A stretch of DNA of 64,000 nt. Origin: Pseudomonas sp. SL4(2022) (GTDB lineage Bacteria; Pseudomonadota; Gammaproteobacteria; Pseudomonadales; Pseudomonadaceae). Both the position numbers and the translations under genes were made by a program. The DNA lies in contig NZ_CP113060.1 in NCBI RefSeq assembly GCF_026625725.1, positions 1,122,001 through 1,186,000 on the forward strand. The letters are read 5' to 3'. Numbering within the stretch: position 1 is the first letter of the stretch; every line of letters starts with the position of its first letter. Shown here piece after piece: positions 31,116 through 39,544 of this stretch. The notes beneath the pieces were generated by a model, which searched no databases, had not been told where the DNA came from, and saw only the letters and a program-made list of their open reading frames with translations.

Positions 31116-33098
31116 ATGGCCGGCCTGATCCCACAGTCTTTTATCGATGACCTGCTCAACCGCACCGACATCGTCGACGTGGTCGCCTCACGCATCCAGC
31201 TGAAAAAGGCCGGCAAAAACTACACCGCCTGCTGCCCCTTCCATAAAGAAAAAACCCCCTCGTTCAGCGTCAGCCCGGACAAACAGTTCTATTACTGCTT
31301 TGGCTGCGGCGCCGGCGGCAACGCCCTGGGTTTTGTCATGGACCATGACCAACTGGATTTCCCCCAGGCAATCGAGGATCTGGCCAAGCGCGCCGGCATG
31401 GAAGTGCCTCGCGAGGAAGGCGGACGCAACAACAAGCCACGCCAACCCACCGACTCACCGCTATACCCACTGCTGACTGCCGCCGCCGAGTACTACAAAC
31501 AGGCACTGAAAAATCACCCACAGCGCAAAGCCGCGATTGACTACCTGAAAGGCCGAGGCCTGTCCGGCGAAATCGCTCGCGACTTCGGCATGGGCTTCGC
31601 GCCGCCAGGCTGGGACAACCTGCTCAAACAACTGGGCGGCGACAGCCTGCAGCAAAAAGCCATGATCGATGCCGGCCTGCTGATTGAAAACGCCGAAAGC
31701 AAACGCGTGTACGACCGCTTCCGCGACCGCATCATGTTCCCGATCCGCGACAGCCGCGGCCGGGTGATTGCCTTTGGCGGCCGCGTACTGGGCGACGAAA
31801 AGCCGAAATACCTGAACTCACCGGAAACCCCCGTCTTCCATAAAGGCCAGGAGCTCTACGGCCTGTTCGAGGCACGCAAACACAACCGCGACCTCGACGA
31901 GATCATGGTGGTCGAAGGCTATATGGACGTCATTGCCCTGGCCCAACAAGGCCTACGCAATGCAGTCGCCACCCTCGGCACCGCCACCAGCGAAGAGCAC
32001 CTCAAGCGCCTGTTTCGCGTCGTACCCAGCGTGTTGTTCTGCTTCGATGGTGACGCCGCCGGACGCAACGCCGCCTGGCGCGCCCTCGAGGCGACCTTAT
32101 CGAGCCTGCAGGACGGCCGCCGCGCGCGCTTTCTATTCCTGCCCGACGGCGAAGACCCGGACACCCTGGTACGCAGCGAAGGCACCGACGCCTTCCGCGC
32201 ACGGATCAACCAGCACGCTCAGCCACTGGCCGACTACTTCTTCCAGCAACTCAGCGAAGAAGCCGACCCGCGCTCACTGGAAGGCAAAGCCCACCTGATG
32301 ACCCTGGCCGCGCCGCTGATCGACAAGATCCCTGGCAACAACCTGCGCACCCTGATGCGCCAGCGCCTGAGCGAAATCACCGGACTGTCCAGCGAAGCCC
32401 TGCAGCAAATGGCGCCAACTGCGCGCAGCAGTCAGCCAAGCCAGAGCAGCGCACCGCCTAGCGACTACCCGGATTACCCACAAATCCCCGACAGCGCCTA
32501 TTACGATGTCGAACCGAGCCGCAACGAATACGAAAACCCCAGCCCCGCGCCACAGTTCGAACACAACAGCGGAAAAGGCAAGGGCAACTGGAAGAAAGAC
32601 GGCGGCAAATGGAGCAAGAAAGGCCAAGGCGAGTTCGCCCCGCGCGCGCCACGTACCGCTGTCAGCGTCGAATCACCCCACCTGAGCGCACTGCGCACAC
32701 TGCTACACCATCCGCAACTTGCACAGAAAGTCGAAGATGTAAGCCACTTCGCCGCCGAAGACGACACCTACGCCCAGCTGCTGGTCGCCCTGCTCGGCGC
32801 ACTGCAGAAAAACCCCAAGCTGCGCTCACTGCAACTGATTGCACGCTGGCATGGCACGGAGCAAGGCCGCCTACTGCGCGCGCTCGCGGAAAAGGAATGG
32901 CTGATTTCAGTAGACAACCTTGAACAACAGTTTTTCGACACTATAACTAGTCTTGTAGCCCGCCAACGTGAGCGCAGCCTGGAACATTTGCTGCGCAAAG
33001 CCCGTCAAAGCGAGTTGAGCGCAGAAGAGAAAAATCAGCTGCGCAGCTTGCTGAGCCGTAATGCATCACCGGTAACCCCGAGTTCAACTGGCGCTTAG
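31116..33098 (+). CDS. dnaG: DNA primase
   Basis: DnaG makes RNA primers at the replication fork with DnaB. The 660-residue product has a CHC2-type zinc finger (CPFHKEKTPSF...YYCFGCGAGG, about residues 40-66), a TOPRIM core with VVEGYMDVIAL (about 266-276) and CFDGDAAGR, a low-complexity linker rich in Ser, Pro, Lys and Gly (about 430-515) and a C-terminal DnaB-interacting helical domain. Length and order before rpoD are standard. Confidence 0.97.
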   Translation: MAGLIPQSFIDDLLNRTDIVDVVASRIQLKKAGKNYTACCPFHKEKTPSFSVSPDKQFYYCFGCGAGGNALGFVMDHDQLDFPQAIEDLAKRAGMEVPREEGGRNNKPRQPTDSPLYPLLTAAAEYYKQALKNHPQRKAAIDYLKGRGLSGEIARDFGMGFAPPGWDNLLKQLGGDSLQQKAMIDAGLLIENAESKRVYDRFRDRIMFPIRDSRGRVIAFGGRVLGDEKPKYLNSPETPVFHKGQELYGLFEARKHNRDLDEIMVVEGYMDVIALAQQGLRNAVATLGTATSEEHLKRLFRVVPSVLFCFDGDAAGRNAAWRALEATLSSLQDGRRARFLFLPDGEDPDTLVRSEGTDAFRARINQHAQPLADYFFQQLSEEADPRSLEGKAHLMTLAAPLIDKIPGNNLRTLMRQRLSEITGLSSEALQQMAPTARSSQPSQSSAPPSDYPDYPQIPDSAYYDVEPSRNEYENPSPAPQFEHNSGKGKGNWKKDGGKWSKKGQGEFAPRAPRTAVSVESPHLSALRTLLHHPQLAQKVEDVSHFAAEDDTYAQLLVALLGALQKNPKLRSLQLIARWHGTEQGRLLRALAEKEWLISVDNLEQQFFDTITSLVARQRERSLEHLLRKARQSELSAEEKNQLRSLLSRNASPVTPSSTGA

Positions 33099-33112
33099 GT
33101 GCGTTGCTCGGG

Positions 33113-33118
33113 TATAAT
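33113..33118 (+). promoter_or_regulatory. -10 box before rpoD
   Basis: A perfect TATAAT lies 47 bases before the rpoD ATG, just after the dnaG stop. No good -35 box is visible at the standard distance, so the promoter may be activator-dependent or weak. Confidence 0.45.
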
Positions 33119-33165
33119 CCGCGGCTTGTTTTTTGCCCGCCAAGACCTTCAGTGGATAGGGTGTT

Positions 33166-35010
33166 ATGTCCGGAAAAGCGCAACAGCAGTCTCGTTTGAA
33201 AGAATTGATCAGCCGCGGTCGTGAGCAGGGTTACCTGACTTACGCGGAGGTCAATGACCACTTGCCGGAGGATATTTCCGACCCGGAACAGGTGGAAGAT
33301 ATCATCCGCATGATCAACGACATGGGGATCAACGTATTCGAGAGTGCTCCGGATGCGGACGCCCTGTTGTTGGCGGAAGCCGACACCGACGAAGCCGCCG
33401 CGGAAGAAGCGGCGGCTGCACTCGCGGCCGTTGAAACCGATATCGGCCGAACCACCGACCCGGTGCGCATGTACATGCGCGAAATGGGCACGGTGGAATT
33501 GCTAACCCGCGAAGGCGAGATCGAAATCGCCAAACGCATCGAGGAAGGCATCCGCGAAGTCATGGGCGCTATTGCCCACTTCCCCGGCACTGTCGACAGC
33601 ATTCTCGCCGAATACAACCGCGTCACCACCGACGGTGGTCGCCTAGTTGAAGTGCTCAGTGGCTACATCGATCCAGATGACGGCATCGTACCAGCCGAAG
33701 CTGCCGCCCCCCTGCCGGTGCAGGATGGTGAAACGGCTGACGAGAGCGACGACGACGACGCAGAAGCCAGTGACGACGAGGAAGAAGAAGGCGACGGCGG
33801 CCCAGATCCAGAAGAAGCACTGCGCCGCTTCACCGCGATTGGCGAAGCACTTGAGCTGGCCAAGAAAGCCCTGAAAAAGCATGGCCGCAACAGCAAGCAG
33901 GGTGACGCTGCGCTGAAGGATATGGCCGAGCTGTTCATGCCAATCAAGCTGGTGCCCAAGCAGTACGATGCCCTGGTTGTAAGAGTGCGCAGCTCCCTTG
34001 AGCGCTTGCGCGGCCAGGAACGCGCCATCATGCAACTGTGCGTACGTGACGCTCGCATGCCCCGCGCCGACTTCCTACGCCTGTTCCCTGGCAATGAAGT
34101 TGACCAGACCTGGACAGAGCAACTGGCCAAAGGCAAGGCCAAATACGCCGAAGCCATCGGCAACCTGCAAGGTGATATTCAGCGCTGCCAGCAAAAGCTG
34201 TCTGCCCTGGAAGCCGAGTGCGAGCTGAGCCTGGCTGAAATCAAGGACATCAACCGTCGCATGTCGATCGGCGAGGCCAAGGCCCGTCGCGCGAAGAAAG
34301 AGATGGTTGAAGCGAACTTGCGTCTGGTGATCTCCATCGCCAAGAAGTACACCAACCGCGGCCTGCAGTTCCTCGACCTGATTCAGGAAGGCAACATCGG
34401 CCTGATGAAGGCCGTAGACAAGTTCGAATACCGTCGCGGCTACAAGTTCTCGACCTATGCAACCTGGTGGATCCGCCAGGCGATCACTCGCTCGATTGCC
34501 GACCAGGCGCGCACCATCCGTATTCCGGTGCACATGATCGAGACCATCAACAAGCTCAACCGCATTTCCCGGCAGATGCTGCAGGAAATGGGTCGCGAAC
34601 CGACCCCGGAAGAGCTGGGTGAACGCATGGAGATGCCTGAGGACAAGATCCGCAAGGTACTGAAGATCGCCAAAGAGCCGATCTCCATGGAAACACCGAT
34701 CGGTGACGACGAAGATTCGCACCTGGGCGACTTCATTGAAGACTCCACCATGCAATCGCCTATTGATGTGGCGACCGTGGAAAGCCTCAAGGAAGCCACC
34801 CGCGAAGTACTCTCCGGCCTCACCGCGCGTGAAGCCAAGGTACTGCGCATGCGCTTCGGCATCGACATGAATACCGACCACACCCTTGAGGAAGTCGGTA
34901 AGCAGTTCGATGTAACCCGCGAGCGGATTCGTCAGATCGAAGCCAAGGCGCTGCGCAAGCTGCGCCACCCGACGAGAAGCGAGCACCTGCGCTCCTTCCT
35001 CGACGAGTAA
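33166..35010 (+). CDS. rpoD: RNA polymerase primary sigma factor RpoD (sigma-70)
   Basis: The 614-residue sigma factor directs RNA polymerase to housekeeping promoters. Region 1.1 occupies about residues 1-80, followed by region 1.2 ([11 protein letters not shown]), a large non-conserved region with a highly acidic run of Asp/Glu near residues 190-210, region 2 ([16 protein letters not shown]), region 3 and region 4 ([15 protein letters not shown] and [16 protein letters not shown]). All match Pseudomonas sigma-70 in length and order. Confidence 0.98.
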   Translation: MSGKAQQQSRLKELISRGREQGYLTYAEVNDHLPEDISDPEQVEDIIRMINDMGINVFESAPDADALLLAEADTDEAAAEEAAAALAAVETDIGRTTDPVRMYMREMGTVELLTREGEIEIAKRIEEGIREVMGAIAHFPGTVDSILAEYNRVTTDGGRLVEVLSGYIDPDDGIVPAEAAAPLPVQDGETADESDDDDAEASDDEEEEGDGGPDPEEALRRFTAIGEALELAKKALKKHGRNSKQGDAALKDMAELFMPIKLVPKQYDALVVRVRSSLERLRGQERAIMQLCVRDARMPRADFLRLFPGNEVDQTWTEQLAKGKAKYAEAIGNLQGDIQRCQQKLSALEAECELSLAEIKDINRRMSIGEAKARRAKKEMVEANLRLVISIAKKYTNRGLQFLDLIQEGNIGLMKAVDKFEYRRGYKFSTYATWWIRQAITRSIADQARTIRIPVHMIETINKLNRISRQMLQEMGREPTPEELGERMEMPEDKIRKVLKIAKEPISMETPIGDDEDSHLGDFIEDSTMQSPIDVATVESLKEATREVLSGLTAREAKVLRMRFGIDMNTDHTLEEVGKQFDVTRERIRQIEAKALRKLRHPTRSEHLRSFLDE

Positions 35011-35016
35011 CACCAA

Positions 35017-35043
35017 AACCCCCGGCCTTGCCGGGGGTTTTGC
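35017..35043 (+). terminator. Rho-independent terminator after rpoD
   Basis: AAAACCCCCGGC-CTT-GCCGGGGGTTTTGC follows the rpoD stop within 7 bases. The stem is strong and ends in a T run, so it closes the rpsU-dnaG-rpoD transcript. Confidence 0.9.
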
Positions 35044-35170
35044 ATTAGAGGCCCTCCATCACCTCCAGCGTGAAACCGGATCACCACCCTGCTTTCAAAC
35101 CGCACACCAGAACGACAACCGGACAATTGCACAAAAAAATCAGATCCAGCAGCTCTACACCGTCATCTGA

Positions 35171-35200
35171 TTGGCGCTAAAGAAAGAGCACCGGTATAAT
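35171..35200 (+). promoter_or_regulatory. Promoter of tRNA-Ile2
   Basis: TTGGCG and a perfect TATAAT are 18 bases apart, and the -10 box is 14 bases before the tRNA 5' end. This is a typical tRNA promoter. Confidence 0.65.
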
Positions 35201-35214
35201 CCGCCCGCCTCTGA

Positions 35215-35291
35215 GGGCCCATAGCTCAGTTGGTTAGAGCAGAGGACTCATAATCCTTTGGTCCACGGTTCGAGTCCGTGTGGGCCCACCA
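35215..35291 (+). tRNA. tRNA-Ile2, anticodon CAT (lysidine-modified type)
   Basis: The 77-base gene folds as a full tRNA: acceptor GGGCCCA/TGGGCCC, D arm AGCTCAGTTGGTTAGAGC, anticodon loop CTCATAA, T arm CACGGTTCGAGTCCGTG and an encoded CCA. The anticodon CAT could mean Met, but the body matches the tRNA-Ile2 class (as E. coli ileX), whose C34 is changed to lysidine to read AUA. It is the left boundary of the island that follows, and its 3' half is repeated at 45064. Confidence 0.88.
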
Positions 35292-35296
35292 ACTCC

Positions 35297-35321
35297 AAAG
35301 CCGCGCACTGCGCGGCTTTTT
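35297..35321 (+). terminator. Terminator of tRNA-Ile2
   Basis: AAAGCCGCGC-ACT-GCGCGGCTTT and a T run follow the tRNA by 5 bases. The same kind of hairpin follows the tRNA fragment at the right end of the island. Confidence 0.85.
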
Positions 35322-35443
35322 CATGCCTGCCAAAAGTCCCGCTGAACTTGCTCGTCAAATCCGCCCGAAAAGTGAACTTAGCCACAGCGGAAAAATCCCA
35401 TGGTGCTCAGAATGCCGACACCTCTGGCACAAGGACGACAGCC

Positions 35444-35971
35444 ATGGCAAAACCCGCCTCCCGCCTCAGTGATTTAAATGCGTGTCCCATCCCAGGGCAT
35501 GGCACCAACCCGACCACCACTGGTTCGCCTGATGTCTTGATCAACAGCCTGCCGACCTTGCGTGTGGGCGACAGCACGGCCTGCGGCGATGCGGTCACTG
35601 AAGGCATTGGCAGCATCCTGGTCAATGGCAAACCCATCGCGTTTCTGGGTAGTGCCACCGCTCACGGCGGGCTCATCATTACCGGTTCAGGCGACGTACT
35701 GGTCGGCACTCAAGCGGGCAGCGCGCCGTTCAGTGCCCCCGAGATCCTGCCCAGGCACAGCGAGCAGTATCAGCTGGTAGACAGCCATAGCGGCCAGCCG
35801 GTCGAGGATGCGTTGTATTGCGTCGAGTGCGGCGATGGCCAGCGCTTTGTCGGTTACACCAATGCCTACGGCAACACCGAACGTGTGTTTACTAAAGATC
35901 CGCAAGCCGTGGTTGTTCGTTGGGGTCGAGAGGCCGCCAACCACCTCAAGCAAAAAGGCATTCGCTTCTAA
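35444..35971 (+). CDS. PAAR-domain protein (type VI secretion spike tip)
   Basis: From the ATG at 35444 (AAGGA site upstream) the product is 175 residues. Residues about 1-95 are a PAAR domain: DLNACPIPGHG, TGSPDVLINSLPTLRVGD, GSILVNGKPIAFLG and GSGDVLVG. PAAR proteins cap the VgrG spike of type VI secretion and carry effectors. The last 75 residues (from about SEQYQLVDSHSGQPVEDA) look like a small beta domain of transthyretin type, common in PAAR adaptors. No other T6SS structural gene is in the window. Confidence 0.85.
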   Translation: MAKPASRLSDLNACPIPGHGTNPTTTGSPDVLINSLPTLRVGDSTACGDAVTEGIGSILVNGKPIAFLGSATAHGGLIITGSGDVLVGTQAGSAPFSAPEILPRHSEQYQLVDSHSGQPVEDALYCVECGDGQRFVGYTNAYGNTERVFTKDPQAVVVRWGREAANHLKQKGIRF

Positions 35972-35982
35972 GGACAGATGCA

Positions 35983-37014
35983 ATGACAGCACCTCATCAG
36001 GGCAAAACAAGTGCCCAGCATTCAATACAGCAGATCCCAATTTCTCTTCAGCGTGACTTCATCACCGTTGTCGGTGCCTCACATATGACTTTGATGGAGA
36101 GGCTGCGAGAACAGAAAGGCAACAAGATGCGCTTTATCAATCAGGGTATCCGGCAAATTCGCCTTTATCCGCCCGCAAGCGCCAACGATGCCACCCAGCG
36201 CATTTTTCTGATTTTCACCAAAGACTATGAGCGCCCCTTGCTCGATGCAGTGAAGGGTGTGGTCGAAACCCGCTATGGCGCGAAATACCGGGAACTCGAC
36301 TCCATTGCCCAACTGCTCGACTTCATCAACTTACGCATCAGCAAAAAGCGCGAGATCAAGCAGCTCGACCTATTCGCCCATGGCCTGGTCGGCACCATCG
36401 AGTTTGGTTATGAACTGGACAAGGCCGACAGCTACCGCCTGCGTGACGCCCAGGCCCAGATGCTCAAGCCTGAAGCGTTCGACCTGAGCGCCAAGATTCA
36501 CTCCTACGCCTGCCGTACCGGCCTTGGTATTCATGCCGACGTACACGTCAGCGAGAGCGAAGACCCGCTGTACGAGAAGAGTCTGGCGCAGTTGATCGCC
36601 AACACCGCTCAGACCCCTGTTTGGGCATTCCCGCGGCGCAGCAATTATGACCAGACTTATGGTAACGCCACAGATCGCGCCGGTTTGGAGGGTGCAAAGC
36701 AAAGGGTCCGGGCGGACAAGCTGGCCATGGATCGTTATGAGTTACAGCGCAGCCACTATCAAAAGCGCTTAGCAGCGCATCGTCAGACCAGCAAAGACGC
36801 CAACGCCCAGCTGCCTAATGAGTCGGCCCCAAGACCGCCGCTCAAAACTGCCAGCGCGGAAGATGAAACGCTCGCGCGCCATGCCAATAGCCGCGATAGA
36901 TACCAGCAATCCATCGGCTACCCACTGGACGCAGACGGTGCGTTACGCCCCGTACGTGCCGGAGACTCGCCCACTGGGGTACCGGCCACTTTGCTGGAAT
37001 ACAAACCGCTATGA
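35983..37014 (+). CDS. Putative T6SS effector with caspase-like His/Cys pattern
   Basis: I use the ATG at 35983, 12 bases after the PAAR stop, giving 343 residues. No named family is recognised. Two segments stand out: QLDLFAHGLVGTIEFGY (His at residue 133) and KIHSYACRTGLG (Cys at 177), separated by about 44 residues. A His-Gly then Ala-Cys-x-x-Gly pattern on successive beta strands is the layout of caspase/gingipain-type peptidases. The C-terminal third is charged and low in structure. Position after a PAAR gene and before a membrane protein fits an effector. Function is inferred. Confidence 0.6.
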   Translation: MTAPHQGKTSAQHSIQQIPISLQRDFITVVGASHMTLMERLREQKGNKMRFINQGIRQIRLYPPASANDATQRIFLIFTKDYERPLLDAVKGVVETRYGAKYRELDSIAQLLDFINLRISKKREIKQLDLFAHGLVGTIEFGYELDKADSYRLRDAQAQMLKPEAFDLSAKIHSYACRTGLGIHADVHVSESEDPLYEKSLAQLIANTAQTPVWAFPRRSNYDQTYGNATDRAGLEGAKQRVRADKLAMDRYELQRSHYQKRLAAHRQTSKDANAQLPNESAPRPPLKTASAEDETLARHANSRDRYQQSIGYPLDADGALRPVRAGDSPTGVPATLLEYKPL

Positions 37015-37604
37015 GGCGCTTGAACAAGCCGCTGTTATGGAGCATTGCCCTGGCCGTTAGCTTAGCGACGGGGCTTTATCTAAATGCCAAGGAGAGCGAG
37101 ATGCCCAAGAAAATCATGATGTATTACGGCGGTTTCGAAATCGAAGAGATGTTCGATGCCAGCCAGTGGTTTGTCAGTGGCATGTATAAACCGCGCAATA
37201 TTGAAGCAGATGGCGGGGCCAGCAATGACACCATGCTGCGCAGCAAGCCGCTGCCTTTTACAGCGTCCGAATACGCGGAACTACCTCTGATAGCCAGTAG
37301 TGAGTTGCGGGATGAATACCCAGAGCTGGATAGAACGACGCTAATCGACAACCCTCCGGACCTTCGCCAACGTGTTCGTTATGCCTACAGCGCGTTCGCC
37401 GAACCCCACAAGCCCGAGGACTACCACAACATCTACCTGGAGTTAGTCGGCAGACGCTTTGTGGTCACTTTTTCACGCGATGCCCAGACTGGCGAAAACC
37501 TAACCGGGAAATACGTCAGCGAAGTGATCGGGGACTATGCATCCCAAGCCGAGCATCGCAAAGCCTTTGCCGAAATAGCTGAGCAAGAACGCAAAGCCCG
37601 CTAA
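37011..37604 (+). CDS. Membrane-anchored protein, candidate immunity protein
   Basis: The 197-residue product starts in an ATGA overlap with the putative effector. An N-terminal hydrophobic segment (about residues 8-25) acts as signal or anchor, and the rest is a soluble domain with no motif I recognise. Tight coupling to a PAAR-linked effector is the usual arrangement for an immunity protein acting in the periplasm. It may instead be another component of the cluster. Confidence 0.5.
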   Translation: MRRLNKPLLWSIALAVSLATGLYLNAKESEMPKKIMMYYGGFEIEEMFDASQWFVSGMYKPRNIEADGGASNDTMLRSKPLPFTASEYAELPLIASSELRDEYPELDRTTLIDNPPDLRQRVRYAYSAFAEPHKPEDYHNIYLELVGRRFVVTFSRDAQTGENLTGKYVSEVIGDYASQAEHRKAFAEIAEQERKAR

Positions 37605-37623
37605 CTAACGCGCCGACCTCACC

Positions 37624-38316
37624 ATGAACAAGCGCCGAATCGCCCTGCTCGCGAGCTGTGTTCTGCTGCCTTTGATCGCTCTGGCGACGTATGCAGCCGT
37701 TACCCGCATCAACTCCAACAACCAGCATGCGGTCGGCGATCAGCTTGATGAGTTGAATGGCGTGGCGATTTACTACAACGGCGGGGTCAATACCGTGCAG
37801 GGGCGCAACCTGAGCAAGGACGGTTACAACCTCGGGCTGCGCTACCAATGCGTGGAGTTTGTGAAGCGCTATTACTTCGAACGCCATGACCACCGCATGC
37901 CCGACAGTTACGGGCATGCCAAAGACTTCTTCGACCCAACGCTCAGTGACGGCAGCCTGAACACCAAACGCGCCATGCTGCAGTTCCGCAATGGCAGCGC
38001 TGCGCAACCGCAAGCAGAAGACTTGCTGGTGTTCGCGCCCACACTGTTCAACCGCTATGGGCATGTGGCGATTATCGCCAGCGTCGGCAGCGACTCCTTG
38101 CAGATCGCCCAACAGAACCCCGGCCCGTTCGGTCGCTCCAGAGAAGACCTGCCACTCACCCAACGCGAAGGGCGCTGGTACATCGGCCAAGCCAACGTAC
38201 TCGGCTGGCTCAGGTTAACGCCGGCCGATGCAATGCTCGCACCTGAGCTGAGCGACATCAATCGAATACTCCGTGGATTTCATCCAGCGTGGGCATGGCG
38301 GCCGACACCACATTGA
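37624..38316 (+). CDS. CHAP-domain amidase/peptidase, membrane-anchored
   Basis: The 230-residue product has an N-terminal hydrophobic segment (about residues 7-27) and a CHAP domain with the catalytic Cys76 in YQCVEFVKRYY and His147 in YGHVAIIAS. The Cys segment resembles the amidase domain of glutathionylspermidine synthase/amidase. It may cleave peptidoglycan cross-links or a gamma-glutamyl-type amide in the periplasm. It follows the candidate immunity gene by 19 bases and overlaps the reverse repressor gene at its 3' end by 59 bases. Confidence 0.75.
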   Translation: MNKRRIALLASCVLLPLIALATYAAVTRINSNNQHAVGDQLDELNGVAIYYNGGVNTVQGRNLSKDGYNLGLRYQCVEFVKRYYFERHDHRMPDSYGHAKDFFDPTLSDGSLNTKRAMLQFRNGSAAQPQAEDLLVFAPTLFNRYGHVAIIASVGSDSLQIAQQNPGPFGRSREDLPLTQREGRWYIGQANVLGWLRLTPADAMLAPELSDINRILRGFHPAWAWRPTPH

Positions 38317-38509
38317 GCTCAGCGTCGAGGGCCGCCAGCACGCGTGCATAGGCCATCATTCCCACCGAGAGGTCGCCCTTCTCAATAGCGATAACCTTTT
38401 GCCGGGTGATGCCCGCCAAGGCAGCGAGCGCAGCCTGAGTAAGCCCGCGATTGCAGCGGCGCTGCCGAAGCTGATCGCCGAGGCGCTGCGTGATTATGGA
38501 ATAGTCCAT
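38258..38509 (-). CDS. Xre-type HTH regulator (HipB-like)
   Basis: The 83-residue product is a single Cro/C1-type helix-turn-helix domain: LRQRRCNRGLTQAALAALAGITRQKVIAIEKG (about residues 14-45). Its size and sequence resemble HipB, but no HipA toxin is adjacent, so it is an orphan. A 16-base inverted repeat lies directly upstream of its ATG, the likely operator. It overlaps the 3' end of the CHAP gene on the other strand. Confidence 0.75.
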   Translation of the reverse strand: MDYSIITQRLGDQLRQRRCNRGLTQAALAALAGITRQKVIAIEKGDLSVGMMAYARVLAALDAELNVVSAAMPTLDEIHGVFD

Positions 38510-38555
38510 GTCATGAATACGTTACTTAATTGATTAAATGTAACGTATACATGAC
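38510..38555. promoter_or_regulatory. Operator-like inverted repeat upstream of HTH gene
   Basis: GTCATGAATACGTTAC (38510-38525) and GTAACGTATACATGAC (38540-38555) are inverted copies with one mismatch in 16, separated by 14 AT-rich bases. The repeat begins next to the start codon of the HTH gene, so the protein could block its own transcription and that of the rightward NERD gene. Confidence 0.65.
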
Positions 38556-38610
38556 CTCGCAGAAAATCAACGCCGCAGCGGCTACTCAGGCAGGGAAGCG
38601 CAAAGGGTTT

Positions 38611-38641
38611 GTGAGCCGAATAGCCGGAATATTCGGCTCAC
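38611..38641. repeat. Hairpin GTGAGCCGAAT / ATTCGGCTCAC
   Basis: An 11-base perfect inverted repeat with a 9-base loop (AGCCGGAAT) lies in the gap before the NERD gene. It has no T tract. It could be a second operator or an RNA structure in the 5' leader. A small frame at 38530-38796 crosses it, but I do not accept that frame as a gene. Confidence 0.4.
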
Positions 38642-38735
38642 GCAATGAGGCGAATGTCGTCATTGAATACGTTCGTCCAATTACCCTTACTTTCGGTACT
38701 ATCCGAAATATCGAAGGATTACCGAAGGTTGAGAA

Positions 38736-39506
38736 ATGGACTTCACCCCTATCATCGCCCAGGTCTGGGGCACGCTCGGTTGGGTTATCCCGCTGATGCT
38801 GCTGCTCGGCCTGCTCAAGTCGCCCTGGGCCAAGGGCCATATCGGCGAACTCCTGGTGCGGCTGTTTGCCCATTGGCAGCTGGACAAGCAAACCTACCGC
38901 CGCCTGCACAACGTCACACTCAATACGCCCGACGGCACCACGCAGATCGACCACGTATTCCTCTCGCCCTACGGCATCTTCGTGCTGGAAACGAAGAACA
39001 TGAGCGGTTGGATCTTCGGCAGCGAAAAGCAGCCACAGTGGACGCAGAAGCTCTACAAACGCACGTTCAAATTCCAGAACCCGCTGCGGCAGAACTACAA
39101 GCACCTCAAAGCACTGGAAGCCACCCTTGGCGTTAACCCCGAGCACCTGCACTCGGTCATCACCTTTGTCGGCGGCAGCACTTTTAAAACCGAAGTCCCA
39201 GCCAACGTGACCCAGGGCATCGGCTTTATCCGCTATATCAAGTCATTCCAGCAGCCGCTATTCAGCGAGGCTGAAGTCGACGCCATGCTGCACGCACTGC
39301 AAACCGGCCGCCGTGCGCCGACCCTCGCCACTCACCGCGAGCATGTGCAAAACCTTAAACGCCGTAGCGACCCAACAGCCGAGCGGCAATGCCCGAAATG
39401 CGGCAGCGCCCTGGTTATTCGCATCCGTAAAACAGGGGCTAATGTCGGCCAACAATTCTGGGGCTGCTCAACCTTTCCCAAATGCAAAACCATGCAGTGC
39501 CTTTAG
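38736..39506 (+). CDS. NERD-domain protein with C-terminal topoisomerase zinc ribbon
   Basis: The 256-residue product has a short hydrophobic N terminus (about 12-27), then a NERD (nuclease-related) domain with TQIDHVFLS and FVLETKNMSG (about residues 65-95), the Asp and Glu-x-Lys pattern of restriction-like nucleases. A C-terminal zinc ribbon (CPKCGSALV...WGCSTFPKC) matches the topoisomerase I C-terminal finger and probably binds DNA. Such proteins are found in defence islands. It sits next to an Mrr-type enzyme. Confidence 0.8.
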   Translation: MDFTPIIAQVWGTLGWVIPLMLLLGLLKSPWAKGHIGELLVRLFAHWQLDKQTYRRLHNVTLNTPDGTTQIDHVFLSPYGIFVLETKNMSGWIFGSEKQPQWTQKLYKRTFKFQNPLRQNYKHLKALEATLGVNPEHLHSVITFVGGSTFKTEVPANVTQGIGFIRYIKSFQQPLFSEAEVDAMLHALQTGRRAPTLATHREHVQNLKRRSDPTAERQCPKCGSALVIRIRKTGANVGQQFWGCSTFPKCKTMQCL

Positions 39507-39544
39507 CACGAGGCCCTAACATCAATCCTGCGCCTGGAGTCGCA

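Noticed and set aside
35215..35291. Initiator or elongator tRNA-Met
   Set aside because: The anticodon is CAT, but the body and loop match the tRNA-Ile2 class; lysidine modification would make it read AUA.
38530..38796. 88-codon frame before the NERD gene
   Set aside because: It crosses a hairpin and an operator, has no ribosome site and overlaps the NERD start in another frame.
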